The translations under genes and the position numbers were made by a program. This document shows positions 47,819-56,613 of a stretch of 64,000 nt of DNA, piece by piece. The stretch is taken from contig CANJPU010000013.1 of assembly GCA_947476285.1 (NCBI GenBank), positions 1-64,000 on the forward strand. The letters run 5' to 3'. The stretch comes from Comamonadaceae bacterium (GTDB lineage: Bacteria > Pseudomonadota > Gammaproteobacteria > Burkholderiales > Burkholderiaceae_C). How positions within the stretch are numbered: position 1 is the first letter of the stretch; each line of letters begins with the position of its first letter. Under the pieces are notes generated by a model that saw only the letters and a list, made by a program, of their open reading frames with translations, searched no databases and had not been told where the DNA came from.

Positions 47819-49530
47819 GCACACCCGATTCCGCCTTGAACCGGGGCCGCTTGCTGATGGAGCAGGGCCGCAAGCAGGAGGCCGTGCAGGCTTTTGGCCA
47901 GGCCTTGCGCCAGCAACCCCACAGCGTGGAGCCGCGCCTTGCCTTGTCAGAGGTTTGCCTGCGCATAGGCGATGGCTGGGCTGCGGCTGCGTGGCTGAGC
48001 GATGCGTGCAGGGTTGCGCCGCAGCAGGCGCAGTTGTGGCTGGATCTGGCCAAGTTGTTGGTGGCCCTCAAGCGCGAATCGGAGCTTGCACCGTTGTTGG
48101 GCGCGGCCACAGCTATTCACCCGCACAATGCACCGTTGTTGAACATGCAGGCCGAACTGATGCTGCATGCCCGGCAGTATGACCAGGCGCTTGCGCCGTA
48201 TCGCGCGCTGCGCGTCTTGCAGCCGCAAGACCGAGTCACGCTTCTTCACTACGCGTTTTGTCTGGAGCAGACCGGCTCACTGGAACATGCGGCGGCAGTC
48301 TTGCGCGAGGCAATTGCCCATCATCCCGGCTTTATGGAAGCGCATGTCAATCTGGCCGGGCTCCTGTGGCGGCTGGGCGAGTTCGATGCCACGCTGATTC
48401 ATGCGCAAAAAGCAGTTGAACTTGCGCCCACGCATGCCCATGCGGTGCGGGTGCTGGGCATGGCCTGGCTTCATCTGAACCAGCTTGAACAGGCGCAAGC
48501 ACACTTGCGTCAGGCACTTGAATTGCAGCCCGGATTTTCCCTGGCCGAAGTCGATCTGGCTTTCGCGCTGCTGTCGGGTGGCCAGATGCATGAGGGCTGG
48601 CAGATGTACGGCAGGCGCTGGCGCGATGTGGAACGCATGCACAGGCCCAGCTTCTTCAGGGCCGAGCTTGAATGGAAGGGCCCCGCCATGCAGCCGCTGG
48701 CGGGCAAACGTATCGTCGTCTATTCGGAGCAAGGCCTGGGCGATCAAATTCAGTTCGCGCGCTACCTGCCCTTGCTGCAGCAACAGGGTGCCACGGTTTC
48801 AGTGCTGGTTCATGCCGAGTTGGTGCCACTGGTGCAAGCCAGCATGCCCGGCGTCGACTGCCTCACCGCTGCGCGCAGCCTGGAGATAGACCATCATGTG
48901 GCGCTGCTCGATCTGCCCATGCATCTCGATACCGGGCTGGGCAACATCCCCGCGCAAGTGCCTTACCTGAAAGCACCCGATGACAGGATGGCGCAGTGGC
49001 GCGACAAGCTCGCACCTTGGAGCGACAAACCGCGCGTGGGCTTGGCGTGGGCCGGGGCGGCCGCGCATGTGAACAACGCCAACCGTTCCATGTGGCTCAG
49101 TCAGTTGGCGCCTCTCACAGCGCTTGACACGCTGCAGTGCTTTAGCCTGCAAAAGGGTGACGCCGGGAAGTGGAGCGATGTGGTGGTGGATGGCGCCAAA
49201 CTGGTAGACCTGACTGGGCACTGGCAGGACTTTAGCGACAGCGCCGCCATGCTCTCGCAGTTGGACCTGATCATCACCGTGGACACCGCCATCGCCCATC
49301 TTGCGGGCGCGCTTGGCAAACCAGTGTGGGTGCTGCTGCCGCCCAACCCCGACTGGCGCTGGATGCAGGCCCGCGATGACTCGCCCTGGTACCCGACGAT
49401 GCGGCTGTTCAGGCGTGGGTTCAAAGAGAGCAGGGCGGCGCAGGTGGTGCGGGTGATGGAGTTGCTGCAGGGCCAGGGCGGATCAGTCTGGCAGGTATCG
49501 CGCGGTGGGCTACCATCTGCCTGTTCTTGA
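47815..49530 (+). CDS. TPR protein with glycosyltransferase-9-like domain
   Basis: The 571-residue protein has about six TPR repeats (about 10-270, units such as AVLREAIAHHPGFMEAHVNL). A C-terminal heptosyltransferase-like region follows (about 300-550; VYSEQGLGDQIQFARYLPLL, LDLIITVDTAIAHLAGALG). Similar TPR-GT proteins may glycosylate proteins or lipids. The TTG start overlaps the alpha-E stop, so translation is coupled. Placement at the end of the ATP-grasp/alpha-E operon, where an Anbu-type hydrolase or a transglutaminase is often found, is notable. Confidence 0.8.
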   Translation: MSTPDSALNRGRLLMEQGRKQEAVQAFGQALRQQPHSVEPRLALSEVCLRIGDGWAAAAWLSDACRVAPQQAQLWLDLAKLLVALKRESELAPLLGAATAIHPHNAPLLNMQAELMLHARQYDQALAPYRALRVLQPQDRVTLLHYAFCLEQTGSLEHAAAVLREAIAHHPGFMEAHVNLAGLLWRLGEFDATLIHAQKAVELAPTHAHAVRVLGMAWLHLNQLEQAQAHLRQALELQPGFSLAEVDLAFALLSGGQMHEGWQMYGRRWRDVERMHRPSFFRAELEWKGPAMQPLAGKRIVVYSEQGLGDQIQFARYLPLLQQQGATVSVLVHAELVPLVQASMPGVDCLTAARSLEIDHHVALLDLPMHLDTGLGNIPAQVPYLKAPDDRMAQWRDKLAPWSDKPRVGLAWAGAAAHVNNANRSMWLSQLAPLTALDTLQCFSLQKGDAGKWSDVVVDGAKLVDLTGHWQDFSDSAAMLSQLDLIITVDTAIAHLAGALGKPVWVLLPPNPDWRWMQARDDSPWYPTMRLFRRGFKESRAAQVVRVMELLQGQGGSVWQVSRGGLPSACS

Positions 49531-49552
49531 CTCGCACATAGAGAGGCATCCC

Positions 49553-49891
49553 GTGACTTTCTTTGAATCCATTCGCACTTGCTTCACCAAATACGCCGAC
49601 TTCAGCGGCCGGGCGTCCAGGCCCGAGCTCTGGTGGTGGGTGTTGTTCGTTGTGCTCGCGTCGATGGCCTTGGGTGTCATCAGCCACAAGGCTTCAGCGG
49701 CCTTCACGGTGCTCACTCTGTTGCCCTCCTGCGCGGTCACCACACGGCGGCTGCATGACACCGACAGAAACGGCTGGACTCAGTTGCTGGGGCTCATTCC
49801 CATCGTGGGGCTCATTCTGATGATCGTCTGGTGCACCCAGCCGGCCAAGGAGCCCAATCGCTTCAGTGCTCAGCCGCCGGCGCAAGGCTGA
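49553..49891 (+). CDS. DUF805 membrane protein
   Basis: The 112-residue protein has the DUF805 pattern: CFTKYADFSGRASRPELWWW, three or four membrane helices, and TTRRLHDTDRNGW. The GTG start is preceded by AGAGAGG at 6-bp spacing. Function unknown. The 3' end overlaps the convergent HD gene by 22 bp. Confidence 0.88.
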   Translation: MTFFESIRTCFTKYADFSGRASRPELWWWVLFVVLASMALGVISHKASAAFTVLTLLPSCAVTTRRLHDTDRNGWTQLLGLIPIVGLILMIVWCTQPAKEPNRFSAQPPAQG

Positions 49892-50505
49892 AGTTTCTTC
49901 ACTGCCTCGCTCAGATTGAGCCGCGCCTGCGCTTCGCGTGTGGTCTGAAAATACGCCGTGTGGTACAGGGGTGAGTGGTCCAGAAAGCTTTGCAGGATGA
50001 GCGAGCGGCGCTCGCGAAAAGCCTCCAGTGGCACATGGGCATATTCAGCACGTACCTGCCGCTCGAATTCATCGTAACGCTGTGCGGGCGCACCCAGGAT
50101 GGACAGGTCCACGTCCACCAGCAGCATTGCATCAGCCTCGTCGGGCACGGCCGCATGCCGCGTGTGCATCACCAGCGCGTGCACGCGATCGGCCACCTGC
50201 ACACTCACGCCTGCAGCCAGCACACTCTGGTGCGCCCACTGCGCGCTGCGCAACTCGTTGTCGCCGCGGTGTGGGTCATAGAAGGCATCATGGAACCACA
50301 GCGCCAGGGCCACTTCACCGGGCTGCTCGGCCAAGCTGCGCACAGCCTCAAACTGCGACAGGCATTCGCTCAGATGCTGCATGCTGTGGTAGTGGCGATG
50401 CGGCTCGCTCCAGCAGGCGATAAGTTGGCCATGCAAGACTTCATCGCCTTTGGCAGCGCCGACATCGCGCCAGGCACCGTGCCACGAATCAAGGTGGACG
50501 TTCAT
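49870..50505 (-). CDS. HD-domain-like metal-dependent hydrolase
   Basis: The 211-residue protein has the pattern HYHSMQHLSECL and ALWFHDAFYDP, typical of predicted metal-dependent HD phosphohydrolases (COG4339-like). The substrate, possibly a nucleotide, is unknown. It overlaps mltB by ATGA, so they are probably co-translated. Confidence 0.8.
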   Translation of the reverse strand: MNVHLDSWHGAWRDVGAAKGDEVLHGQLIACWSEPHRHYHSMQHLSECLSQFEAVRSLAEQPGEVALALWFHDAFYDPHRGDNELRSAQWAHQSVLAAGVSVQVADRVHALVMHTRHAAVPDEADAMLLVDVDLSILGAPAQRYDEFERQVRAEYAHVPLEAFRERRSLILQSFLDHSPLYHTAYFQTTREAQARLNLSEAVKKLQPCAGG

Positions 50506-51611
50506 GATGGGCGATTGGCAGCCACAGCCTGTTTGACCTCGCGGCCCAGCTCGATCACCGCCATGGCGTAGTAGCTTGACCAGTTGTAGCGGGTGATGAC
50601 GTAGAAGTTTTCGGTGCCCGCGACATACTGCGGCGATACGTCACCGTTCTGCAGCTCCACCAGCGCCAGCGGGCCCTTGTGCGTGAGTGCCTCGCCTTCC
50701 AGCATCGCGCCCTTGGCCATGAAACTCTCAACGCTGAAGGTCGGCAAGATGTCTGGCGCCAGCAGCGCTTCTTTGTCCAGCCGCTGCATATCAAAGCTTA
50801 CCGGGTAGTGCGTGGGCATGCCGGTTTGCCAGCCATAGCTCTTGAAGTAATTGGCGATGGAGCCGATCACATCGGCTGGGCTGCGCGCGAGGTCGATGCG
50901 GCCGTCGCCGTCAAAATCCACCGCCCACTTGACCCAACTGCTGGGCATGAACTGGGGCATGCCCATGGCGCCGGCGTAGCTGCCCAGCGGGGCCATCGGG
51001 TCCACGCCCATGCGGCTTTGCAGGGAGAGAAACTGCTCCAGCTCACCGCGAAAATAGGCGCTGCGCTCGGCAGCGCGAGGATGCGTCGGCGGGAAATCAA
51101 ATGCCAGCGTGGCCAGCGCATCGATCACGCGAAAGTTTCCCATCTGCTGGCCATAGATGGTCTCCACGCCGATGATGCCCACGATCATCTCTGCCGGCAC
51201 GCCGTATTCCTTTTCGGCGCGCTCCAGTGTGGCCTGATTGAGCTGCCAGAAGCGCATGCCTGCGTCGATGCGCACCGGGTCAATGAAGCGGCTGCGATAA
51301 ACGCCCCAGTTCTTGGGCGTGCCGGCGGGTGCTGGCTGCATCAGTTTGACGACCACCGGCAGCAGCTTGGCGCGCGCCATGGCTTTTCGCACCCACGCCG
51401 GGTCGAGGTCGCGGCGTGCAGCCATGTCATCGGCCCATCGCATCACCTCCTGATTGCCTGCATAGGGCACGCCTTGATGGGCGGCACGTTCGGCCGTGCG
51501 GGGCTTCTTCTTGTTCTTTGATTTTCCGTGGCTCGCGGGCAGTGCAAGAGAGCAGGCCAGTAGCATGCAGGTGGCAAGGCAGACGTGTCGGATCAATGTG
51601 GGTTTGAGCAT
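50502..51611 (-). CDS. mltB: Membrane-bound lytic murein transglycosylase B
   Basis: The 369-residue protein has a signal region MLKPTLIRHVCLATCMLLAC in which the LLAC may serve as a lipobox, then an MltB domain with catalytic Glu150 (GIIGVETIYGQQMG) and GAMGMPQFMPSSWVKWAVDF. It cleaves peptidoglycan glycan strands. Its ATG overlaps the stop of the transglutaminase gene. Confidence 0.93.
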   Translation of the reverse strand: MLKPTLIRHVCLATCMLLACSLALPASHGKSKNKKKPRTAERAAHQGVPYAGNQEVMRWADDMAARRDLDPAWVRKAMARAKLLPVVVKLMQPAPAGTPKNWGVYRSRFIDPVRIDAGMRFWQLNQATLERAEKEYGVPAEMIVGIIGVETIYGQQMGNFRVIDALATLAFDFPPTHPRAAERSAYFRGELEQFLSLQSRMGVDPMAPLGSYAGAMGMPQFMPSSWVKWAVDFDGDGRIDLARSPADVIGSIANYFKSYGWQTGMPTHYPVSFDMQRLDKEALLAPDILPTFSVESFMAKGAMLEGEALTHKGPLALVELQNGDVSPQYVAGTENFYVITRYNWSSYYAMAVIELGREVKQAVAANRPS

Positions 51612-53659
51612 CAGGAGGGCCAGGCAATTTGCCTGAATTCTCGCGCAAGCAGCTTGAGCTGGATGCCAGATGAAGGCGCATAGCGTTGGCGTTCCAGTTT
51701 GAGCAGCCATTGCGCCAAGGTGGCGGCACGGTCACCAAAGTGCGATGTGACGGCTTGCGCAATTTGCCGCGGGGCGGCTGTGGGGGGCAGTTGCAGGCCG
51801 CTGCGCTGCAGGCGCCGGCGCACGCGGGCCAGCAGGCGCAGCCAGGGGTCGTGCTGGCTGCGCTCCCACAAGGTCCATAAGGCGCCGGCCAGGGCTGCCA
51901 GCACGATCAGACCCAGCAGCACATAGCTGAGGTCTTCCCAGCTCGGGGTCTTGAAGCCCAGGTTTTTGAGCAGATCGAGTTGCTTGCTCTGGGTGTAGTT
52001 GAGCACCCACTGGTTCCAGCTATTGTTCAGCGCCTCCCAAGCGGCGCGCAGGCTGGCTGCGACGTTGGGCGTCATCACATTGCCAAAGGCGGTGGCGATC
52101 ACACCGCGCGGTGCCAGCAGCCGCTGGAACGAACCCGTGCGGCTAGGTGCCACGGCCGAAGTCGGGTCCACCCGCACCCAGCCCTGGCCGGCCAGCCACA
52201 CTTCGGTCCATGCATGTGCGTCGCTCTGGCGCACCACCCAGAAGCCGTCCACTGCATTGCGCTCACCGCCCTGGTAGCCGGTGACGATGCGCGCCGGTAT
52301 GTTCATGGCACGCATCAGCACCGTGAAGGCTGATGCAATGTGTTCGCAAAATCCTTCCTTGCGGTCGAACCAGAATTCATCGGCCGTGTGCTGGCCGTAT
52401 TCACCGGGGCTGAGCGTGTATTGGTAGCCGCCCCGGCGCAGGCGGTTCATGGCTGCCTGCACCAGGCCAGCAGGGCCGGCAGCGGCCGCCTGCGGGTCGC
52501 GCATCAGCTCGGCGGCCAACTCCAGCGTGCGTGGATTGAAGCCGGGAGGCAGGTCAACGTAGTCGGGCAGCACAGCCGCAAGGTTGTTGCGCGGGCCATG
52601 CCGAAAGATCGGATAGCTCTCGGCGCTGTAGCGCAGCAGGTCGGTGACCGGTCGGCTGCCAATCCATAGCAATTCGCTGGTCATCAGCGTTTCCATGCCC
52701 ACGACTTTGGGTGGGCTGGCTGCCGCGTCCAGCACCATCAACCAGGGCCGGTTGCTCGGCTCCAGCGTCACTTCATAGCGCACAGGTGTGCCCAGCACCT
52801 GAAGCTGGGCATTGCCCATCGACGGTGCAAAGCGCGAGCCCAGCCTGCGTTCCAGCGAGCGCCATTCGCGCCCGTCGAAGTTCGACAGCACCGGCCCACG
52901 AAAATACAGGTCGCTTTGCTGGGGTACGGTGCCCTCGAACTTGATGCGCATCGCGATGCTGTCGTCCAGCACCAGGTTGGCGATGTTGCCCACCTGCATG
53001 GTGGTGGACAGGCCGCTGCGCCCGCTCATCGCATCGCTGGGTATGCCCCACAGCGGCCCGATGCGGGGGAACAGCACGAACATCGCTGCCATGATGGGCG
53101 CGCCCAGCAAGGCCATCCATCCGGCGGTGCGTGCGGCGGCCATCAAGGGTGGCTTGCCAACGGGCATGTGGGCATTGACCAGGGCCGTCATCAGGCCCAG
53201 CAGGCCCAGCAGCATGGCTGCTGCCGTGAGCAGCGACTGGGAGAAGAAGAAATTGGTGAGCATCGTGAAGAAGCCCAGGAAGAAGATGACGAAGATGTCG
53301 CGCCGGGCGCGCAGCTCCATGGTCTTCAAGGCCATCAGCACCACGATTAGCGTGACACCTGCGTCGCGACCCAGCACCGTGCGGTGGGTGGCCAGCGTGG
53401 CAACCAGCGTGACGGCGAGCAGTGCGAGCAGCCACCACTTGCCTGGCAAAGGCCGCAGCGTGATGGCCAGCCAGCCGCGCCACACCAGCACCGATGCGGC
53501 CAGCGCGCTGCACCACAGCGGCAAATTGCCCACCTGCGGCAGCACCACCCAGCCGATCACCAGCAACAGAAACAAGGTGTCGCGGCTCTCGCGCGGCAAG
53601 GACTTGAGCCGGGCCAGCGGATGAAGTGCGGCGTCGCTGCGCCTGGGTGTGGCTAGCAT
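51611..53659 (-). CDS. TgpA-like DUF3488/transglutaminase membrane protein
   Basis: The 682-residue protein has about six N-terminal membrane helices (about 20-210). A periplasmic transglutaminase domain follows with Cys438 (KEGFCEHIASAF), His (SDAHAWTEVWL) and Asp (VRVDPTSA), then a last membrane helix near 590. It matches TgpA from Pseudomonas, an essential protein of unknown reaction. The DUF58 and MoxR genes next to it form the conserved module. Confidence 0.9.
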   Translation of the reverse strand: MLATPRRSDAALHPLARLKSLPRESRDTLFLLLVIGWVVLPQVGNLPLWCSALAASVLVWRGWLAITLRPLPGKWWLLALLAVTLVATLATHRTVLGRDAGVTLIVVLMALKTMELRARRDIFVIFFLGFFTMLTNFFFSQSLLTAAAMLLGLLGLMTALVNAHMPVGKPPLMAAARTAGWMALLGAPIMAAMFVLFPRIGPLWGIPSDAMSGRSGLSTTMQVGNIANLVLDDSIAMRIKFEGTVPQQSDLYFRGPVLSNFDGREWRSLERRLGSRFAPSMGNAQLQVLGTPVRYEVTLEPSNRPWLMVLDAAASPPKVVGMETLMTSELLWIGSRPVTDLLRYSAESYPIFRHGPRNNLAAVLPDYVDLPPGFNPRTLELAAELMRDPQAAAAGPAGLVQAAMNRLRRGGYQYTLSPGEYGQHTADEFWFDRKEGFCEHIASAFTVLMRAMNIPARIVTGYQGGERNAVDGFWVVRQSDAHAWTEVWLAGQGWVRVDPTSAVAPSRTGSFQRLLAPRGVIATAFGNVMTPNVAASLRAAWEALNNSWNQWVLNYTQSKQLDLLKNLGFKTPSWEDLSYVLLGLIVLAALAGALWTLWERSQHDPWLRLLARVRRRLQRSGLQLPPTAAPRQIAQAVTSHFGDRAATLAQWLLKLERQRYAPSSGIQLKLLAREFRQIAWPS

Positions 53660-54630
53660 GTGGCCAGCACCTCCAGGCAGCGGCGCTTGTGTACTTCGCC
53701 GCTTGCGGGTTTGACCTCTTGGCCCGGCACGCGCAAGCCGTAGTCCAGCCCCAGGCGGTCGGCCTGCAAGACCCAGGCCGCCAGGCGAGAGAGTTTGTGC
53801 TCGATATCCAGGTGGCCGGCCTGCGCGTAGTCCAGCCAGAGCTCGTAGCGTTGCGTCTGCTGAGTGTCGCGGCTGACCAGCTCATCGGACTTGGCGGCTT
53901 TTTTCCAGACCACCAGCTTGAGCGGATCGCCGCGCCGATACGCGCGCACGCCTTCGAACTCACCGGAGCCCTGCGGCCGCGCACTGCCCGCACCGCCGGC
54001 ACGCGGCTCACCCGGTGGCAGTTGCGGTGGAAAAGGCTCAGGTGCGGGATAGACCAGCACCTGCGCGGCCGGCCGCCACACGGTCCAGACGCGGAAGGTG
54101 CCCAATGGAAATCTGGTTTCCGCCGTGAGCGCAGGCACCCTGTGCAGGCCGCGCCGCTGCGGCTTGAATGCCACATGCACCGTGCTTTGCCCCAGCGCGG
54201 GCACATCGGTCCAGACCCAGCGGTCCTCATGCGTGGCATCGACCATGGCCAGACCGATGCCGTGGCGTGTGGATGAACGCTCATTGGTGAGCACGATGGT
54301 CACCGTGGCACTGGTGCCGGCAAACTGCGGATCAGGCGCCAGCAAATTCATGCAGAGCCCGCGCAAGGTGCCGTGCGCCACATGCATGCCCACCACGCCA
54401 CTGCCCGCCAGGAGGAAGGTGAGCAGATAGCCCAGGTTAAGCTGGTAGTTGATGGACCCCACCAGCAGCACGATCAGCGTGACCCCCAGCATGAAGCCTG
54501 GCCGGGTTGGCAAGATGTAGACCGTACGCTGGGTCAGCGTGATGCTGTCCGACAGCGGCAGCCGGGCGTGCCACCATTGGCGAAATCGCCGGCGGACGAA
54601 GCTGAAGGGGTTAAGGGTCAGGGTGGGCAT
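53653..54630 (-). CDS. DUF58 domain protein
   Basis: The 325-residue protein has two membrane helices (about 45-90) and a vWA-like DUF58 region with GEFEGVRAYRRGDPLKLVVW and KKAAKSDELVSRD. It occurs with MoxR ATPases and TgpA-type transglutaminases; the set may assemble or activate an envelope complex. The start MPTLTLNPF is preferred over an ATG six codons upstream. It overlaps the TgpA-like gene by 7 bp. Confidence 0.88.
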   Translation of the reverse strand: MPTLTLNPFSFVRRRFRQWWHARLPLSDSITLTQRTVYILPTRPGFMLGVTLIVLLVGSINYQLNLGYLLTFLLAGSGVVGMHVAHGTLRGLCMNLLAPDPQFAGTSATVTIVLTNERSSTRHGIGLAMVDATHEDRWVWTDVPALGQSTVHVAFKPQRRGLHRVPALTAETRFPLGTFRVWTVWRPAAQVLVYPAPEPFPPQLPPGEPRAGGAGSARPQGSGEFEGVRAYRRGDPLKLVVWKKAAKSDELVSRDTQQTQRYELWLDYAQAGHLDIEHKLSRLAAWVLQADRLGLDYGLRVPGQEVKPASGEVHKRRCLEVLATC

Positions 54631-54685
54631 GGGGTCTGACCACAGCAAGCTAAACCAGCTCCAAAGAACAAAGCCAAACCCGATT

Positions 54686-55606
54686 TCATGGCAAGGCCAC
54701 CGCCTCTAGCATCGCCCTCACTTGCTCAATCGGCCCCCGCCCCGCATCGCCCACTGGAATCAGCCGGTGCGCGATGGTTTGCGGCAAGATGGCTTGTACG
54801 TCGTCTGGGGCCACGTAGTTGCGACCACTGAGCAGGGCTTGCGCTTTAGCGGCGCGAACCACCGCGATGCCGGCTCGCGGCGAGAGGCCTTGCAGAAACC
54901 ACCGGCCCGAGCGCGTGGCAGCCATCAAGTCTTGCACATAGTTAAGCAGCGGATCGGCCGCGTGCACGTCCATCACCTGTTGCTGCAAGGCTTGCAGATC
55001 GGCGGGCGTGAGGGTGCTGCGCAGCGATTCGACCATGCCGCGGCGATCGGCGCCGTTGAGCAGCTCTCGCTCGGCGGCCCGGTCAGGGTAGCCCAGCGAG
55101 ATGCGCATGTGGAAGCGGTCGAGCTGCGACTCGGGCAGCGCGAAGGTGCCCAACTGATCGTGCGGGTTTTGCGTGGCGATCACAAAGAAGGGGGAGGGTA
55201 GTGGCCGGGTCTCGCCTTCGATCGTGACCTGCTTTTCTTCCATGGCTTCGAGCAGCGCACTCTGGGTCTTGGGGCTGGCCCGGTTGATCTCGTCGGCCAG
55301 CAATACCTGGGCGAAAATCGGACCGGGATGAAAGACGAAGATTTCCTTGCCGCGATCGTAGATGGACACGCCCGACAAATCGCTGGGCATCAGGTCGGCG
55401 GTGAACTGCACCCGCGAAAAATGCAGACCGAAAGAGCGTGCCAGCGCATGGGCCAGGGTGGTCTTGCCAACGCCGGGCACGTCTTCGATCAACAGGTGAC
55501 CGCCCGCGAGCAGGCAGGCCACGCAATCCTGCACCTGGGCGGGCTTGCCGACGATCACCGTGTTAAGCTGATCGAGCAGCGACTTGAGTATTTGTGGTGC
55601 ATCCAT
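54686..55606 (-). CDS. MoxR-family AAA ATPase
   Basis: The 306-residue ATPase has Walker A (EDVPGVGKTTLAHALA), Walker B (LLADEINRASPKTQSALLEA) and sensor motifs (VIATQNPHDQLGTFALPESQ). MoxR proteins act as chaperones that assemble metal or redox complexes together with vWA partners. It heads the MoxR-DUF58-TgpA module. Confidence 0.93.
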   Translation of the reverse strand: MDAPQILKSLLDQLNTVIVGKPAQVQDCVACLLAGGHLLIEDVPGVGKTTLAHALARSFGLHFSRVQFTADLMPSDLSGVSIYDRGKEIFVFHPGPIFAQVLLADEINRASPKTQSALLEAMEEKQVTIEGETRPLPSPFFVIATQNPHDQLGTFALPESQLDRFHMRISLGYPDRAAERELLNGADRRGMVESLRSTLTPADLQALQQQVMDVHAADPLLNYVQDLMAATRSGRWFLQGLSPRAGIAVVRAAKAQALLSGRNYVAPDDVQAILPQTIAHRLIPVGDAGRGPIEQVRAMLEAVALP

Positions 55607-55650
55607 GAGGCAAGACGTTATCCGAAATCGCGTACCGATGAGCAAAGCAA

Positions 55651-56613
55651 GTGAATAAAACCGGGTATTTCACGCACTCCGATTGCAGGCGGCACGAAAT
55701 GGGGCCGGGGCATCCCGAATGTCCCGAGCGGCTGGACGCCATTGAAGACCGCTTGCTGATCACCGGTCTGGGCGACGCACTGGACCGGCGCGAGGCACCG
55801 CTGGCTTCGGTGCACGACATCGAGCTGGCCCATGACAAGCTGCATGTGGCGGCCATGCGCGGCCTGGGCCAGGAGCTGGCAGACGACATCGCCGCAGGCG
55901 GCCGGGCCTATAGCCAGATCGACGCTGACACTGTGATGAACATCCACACCTGGCCCGCCGCTTTGCGTGCCGTTGGTGCGGTGCTGGCAGCAACCGATGC
56001 GGTCATGGCGGGCGAGTTGGAGAACGCCTTCTGCGCGGTGCGCCCACCCGGCCACCATGCCTGCCGCGACCATGCCATGGGGTTTTGCTTCTTCAACAAC
56101 GTGGCGGTGGGGGCGCAGTACGCGTTGCACCGGCATGGCCTCAAGCGTGTGGCCATCGTTGATTTCGACGTGCATCACGGCAATGGCACCGAAGACATCC
56201 TGGCTGGCGAGGACAGGGTGTTGATGGTCAGCTTCTTTCAGCACCCCTTCTACCCCAACACCGGCATCGAGCCACGCGGCGCCAACATGCTCAATCTGCC
56301 CGTGCCGGCCTACACCCGGGGCATGGACATCCGCGAGCTGATCGTGCAATCGTGGATTCCTCGGCTGATGGATTTCAAACCTGAGCTGATCTTCATCAGT
56401 GCCGGCTTCGATGCGCACCGCGAAGACGACTTGGGCCAGCTTGGCCTGACCGAGCAGGACTACATCTGGATCACCTCGCGCATCAAGGACGTTGCCAACG
56501 CGCATGCCAAGGGCCGCATCGTGTCTTCGCTGGAAGGCGGCTACAACCTCAGCGCCCTGGGGCGCAGCGTGGAGGCGCACATCCGCGTGCTGTCCGATCT
56601 GTCGCATGGATGA
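55651..56613 (+). CDS. Histone-deacetylase-family amidohydrolase
   Basis: The 320-residue zinc enzyme has VRPPGHHACRDHAMGFCFFN (catalytic His pair), VDFDVHHGNGTEDI (zinc ligands) and ISAGFDAHREDDLG. Bacterial relatives deacetylate acetylpolyamines or acetyl-lysine. The GTG start is divergent from moxR. The stop overlaps the MscS gene by 8 bp. Confidence 0.93.
   Translation: MNKTGYFTHSDCRRHEMGPGHPECPERLDAIEDRLLITGLGDALDRREAPLASVHDIELAHDKLHVAAMRGLGQELADDIAAGGRAYSQIDADTVMNIHTWPAALRAVGAVLAATDAVMAGELENAFCAVRPPGHHACRDHAMGFCFFNNVAVGAQYALHRHGLKRVAIVDFDVHHGNGTEDILAGEDRVLMVSFFQHPFYPNTGIEPRGANMLNLPVPAYTRGMDIRELIVQSWIPRLMDFKPELIFISAGFDAHREDDLGQLGLTEQDYIWITSRIKDVANAHAKGRIVSSLEGGYNLSALGRSVEAHIRVLSDLSHG

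Noticed and set aside
49505-49552. Upstream start for the DUF805 gene
   Set aside because: It would overlap the TPR-glycosyltransferase end; the GTG at 49553 has a good ribosome binding site and fits the family start.
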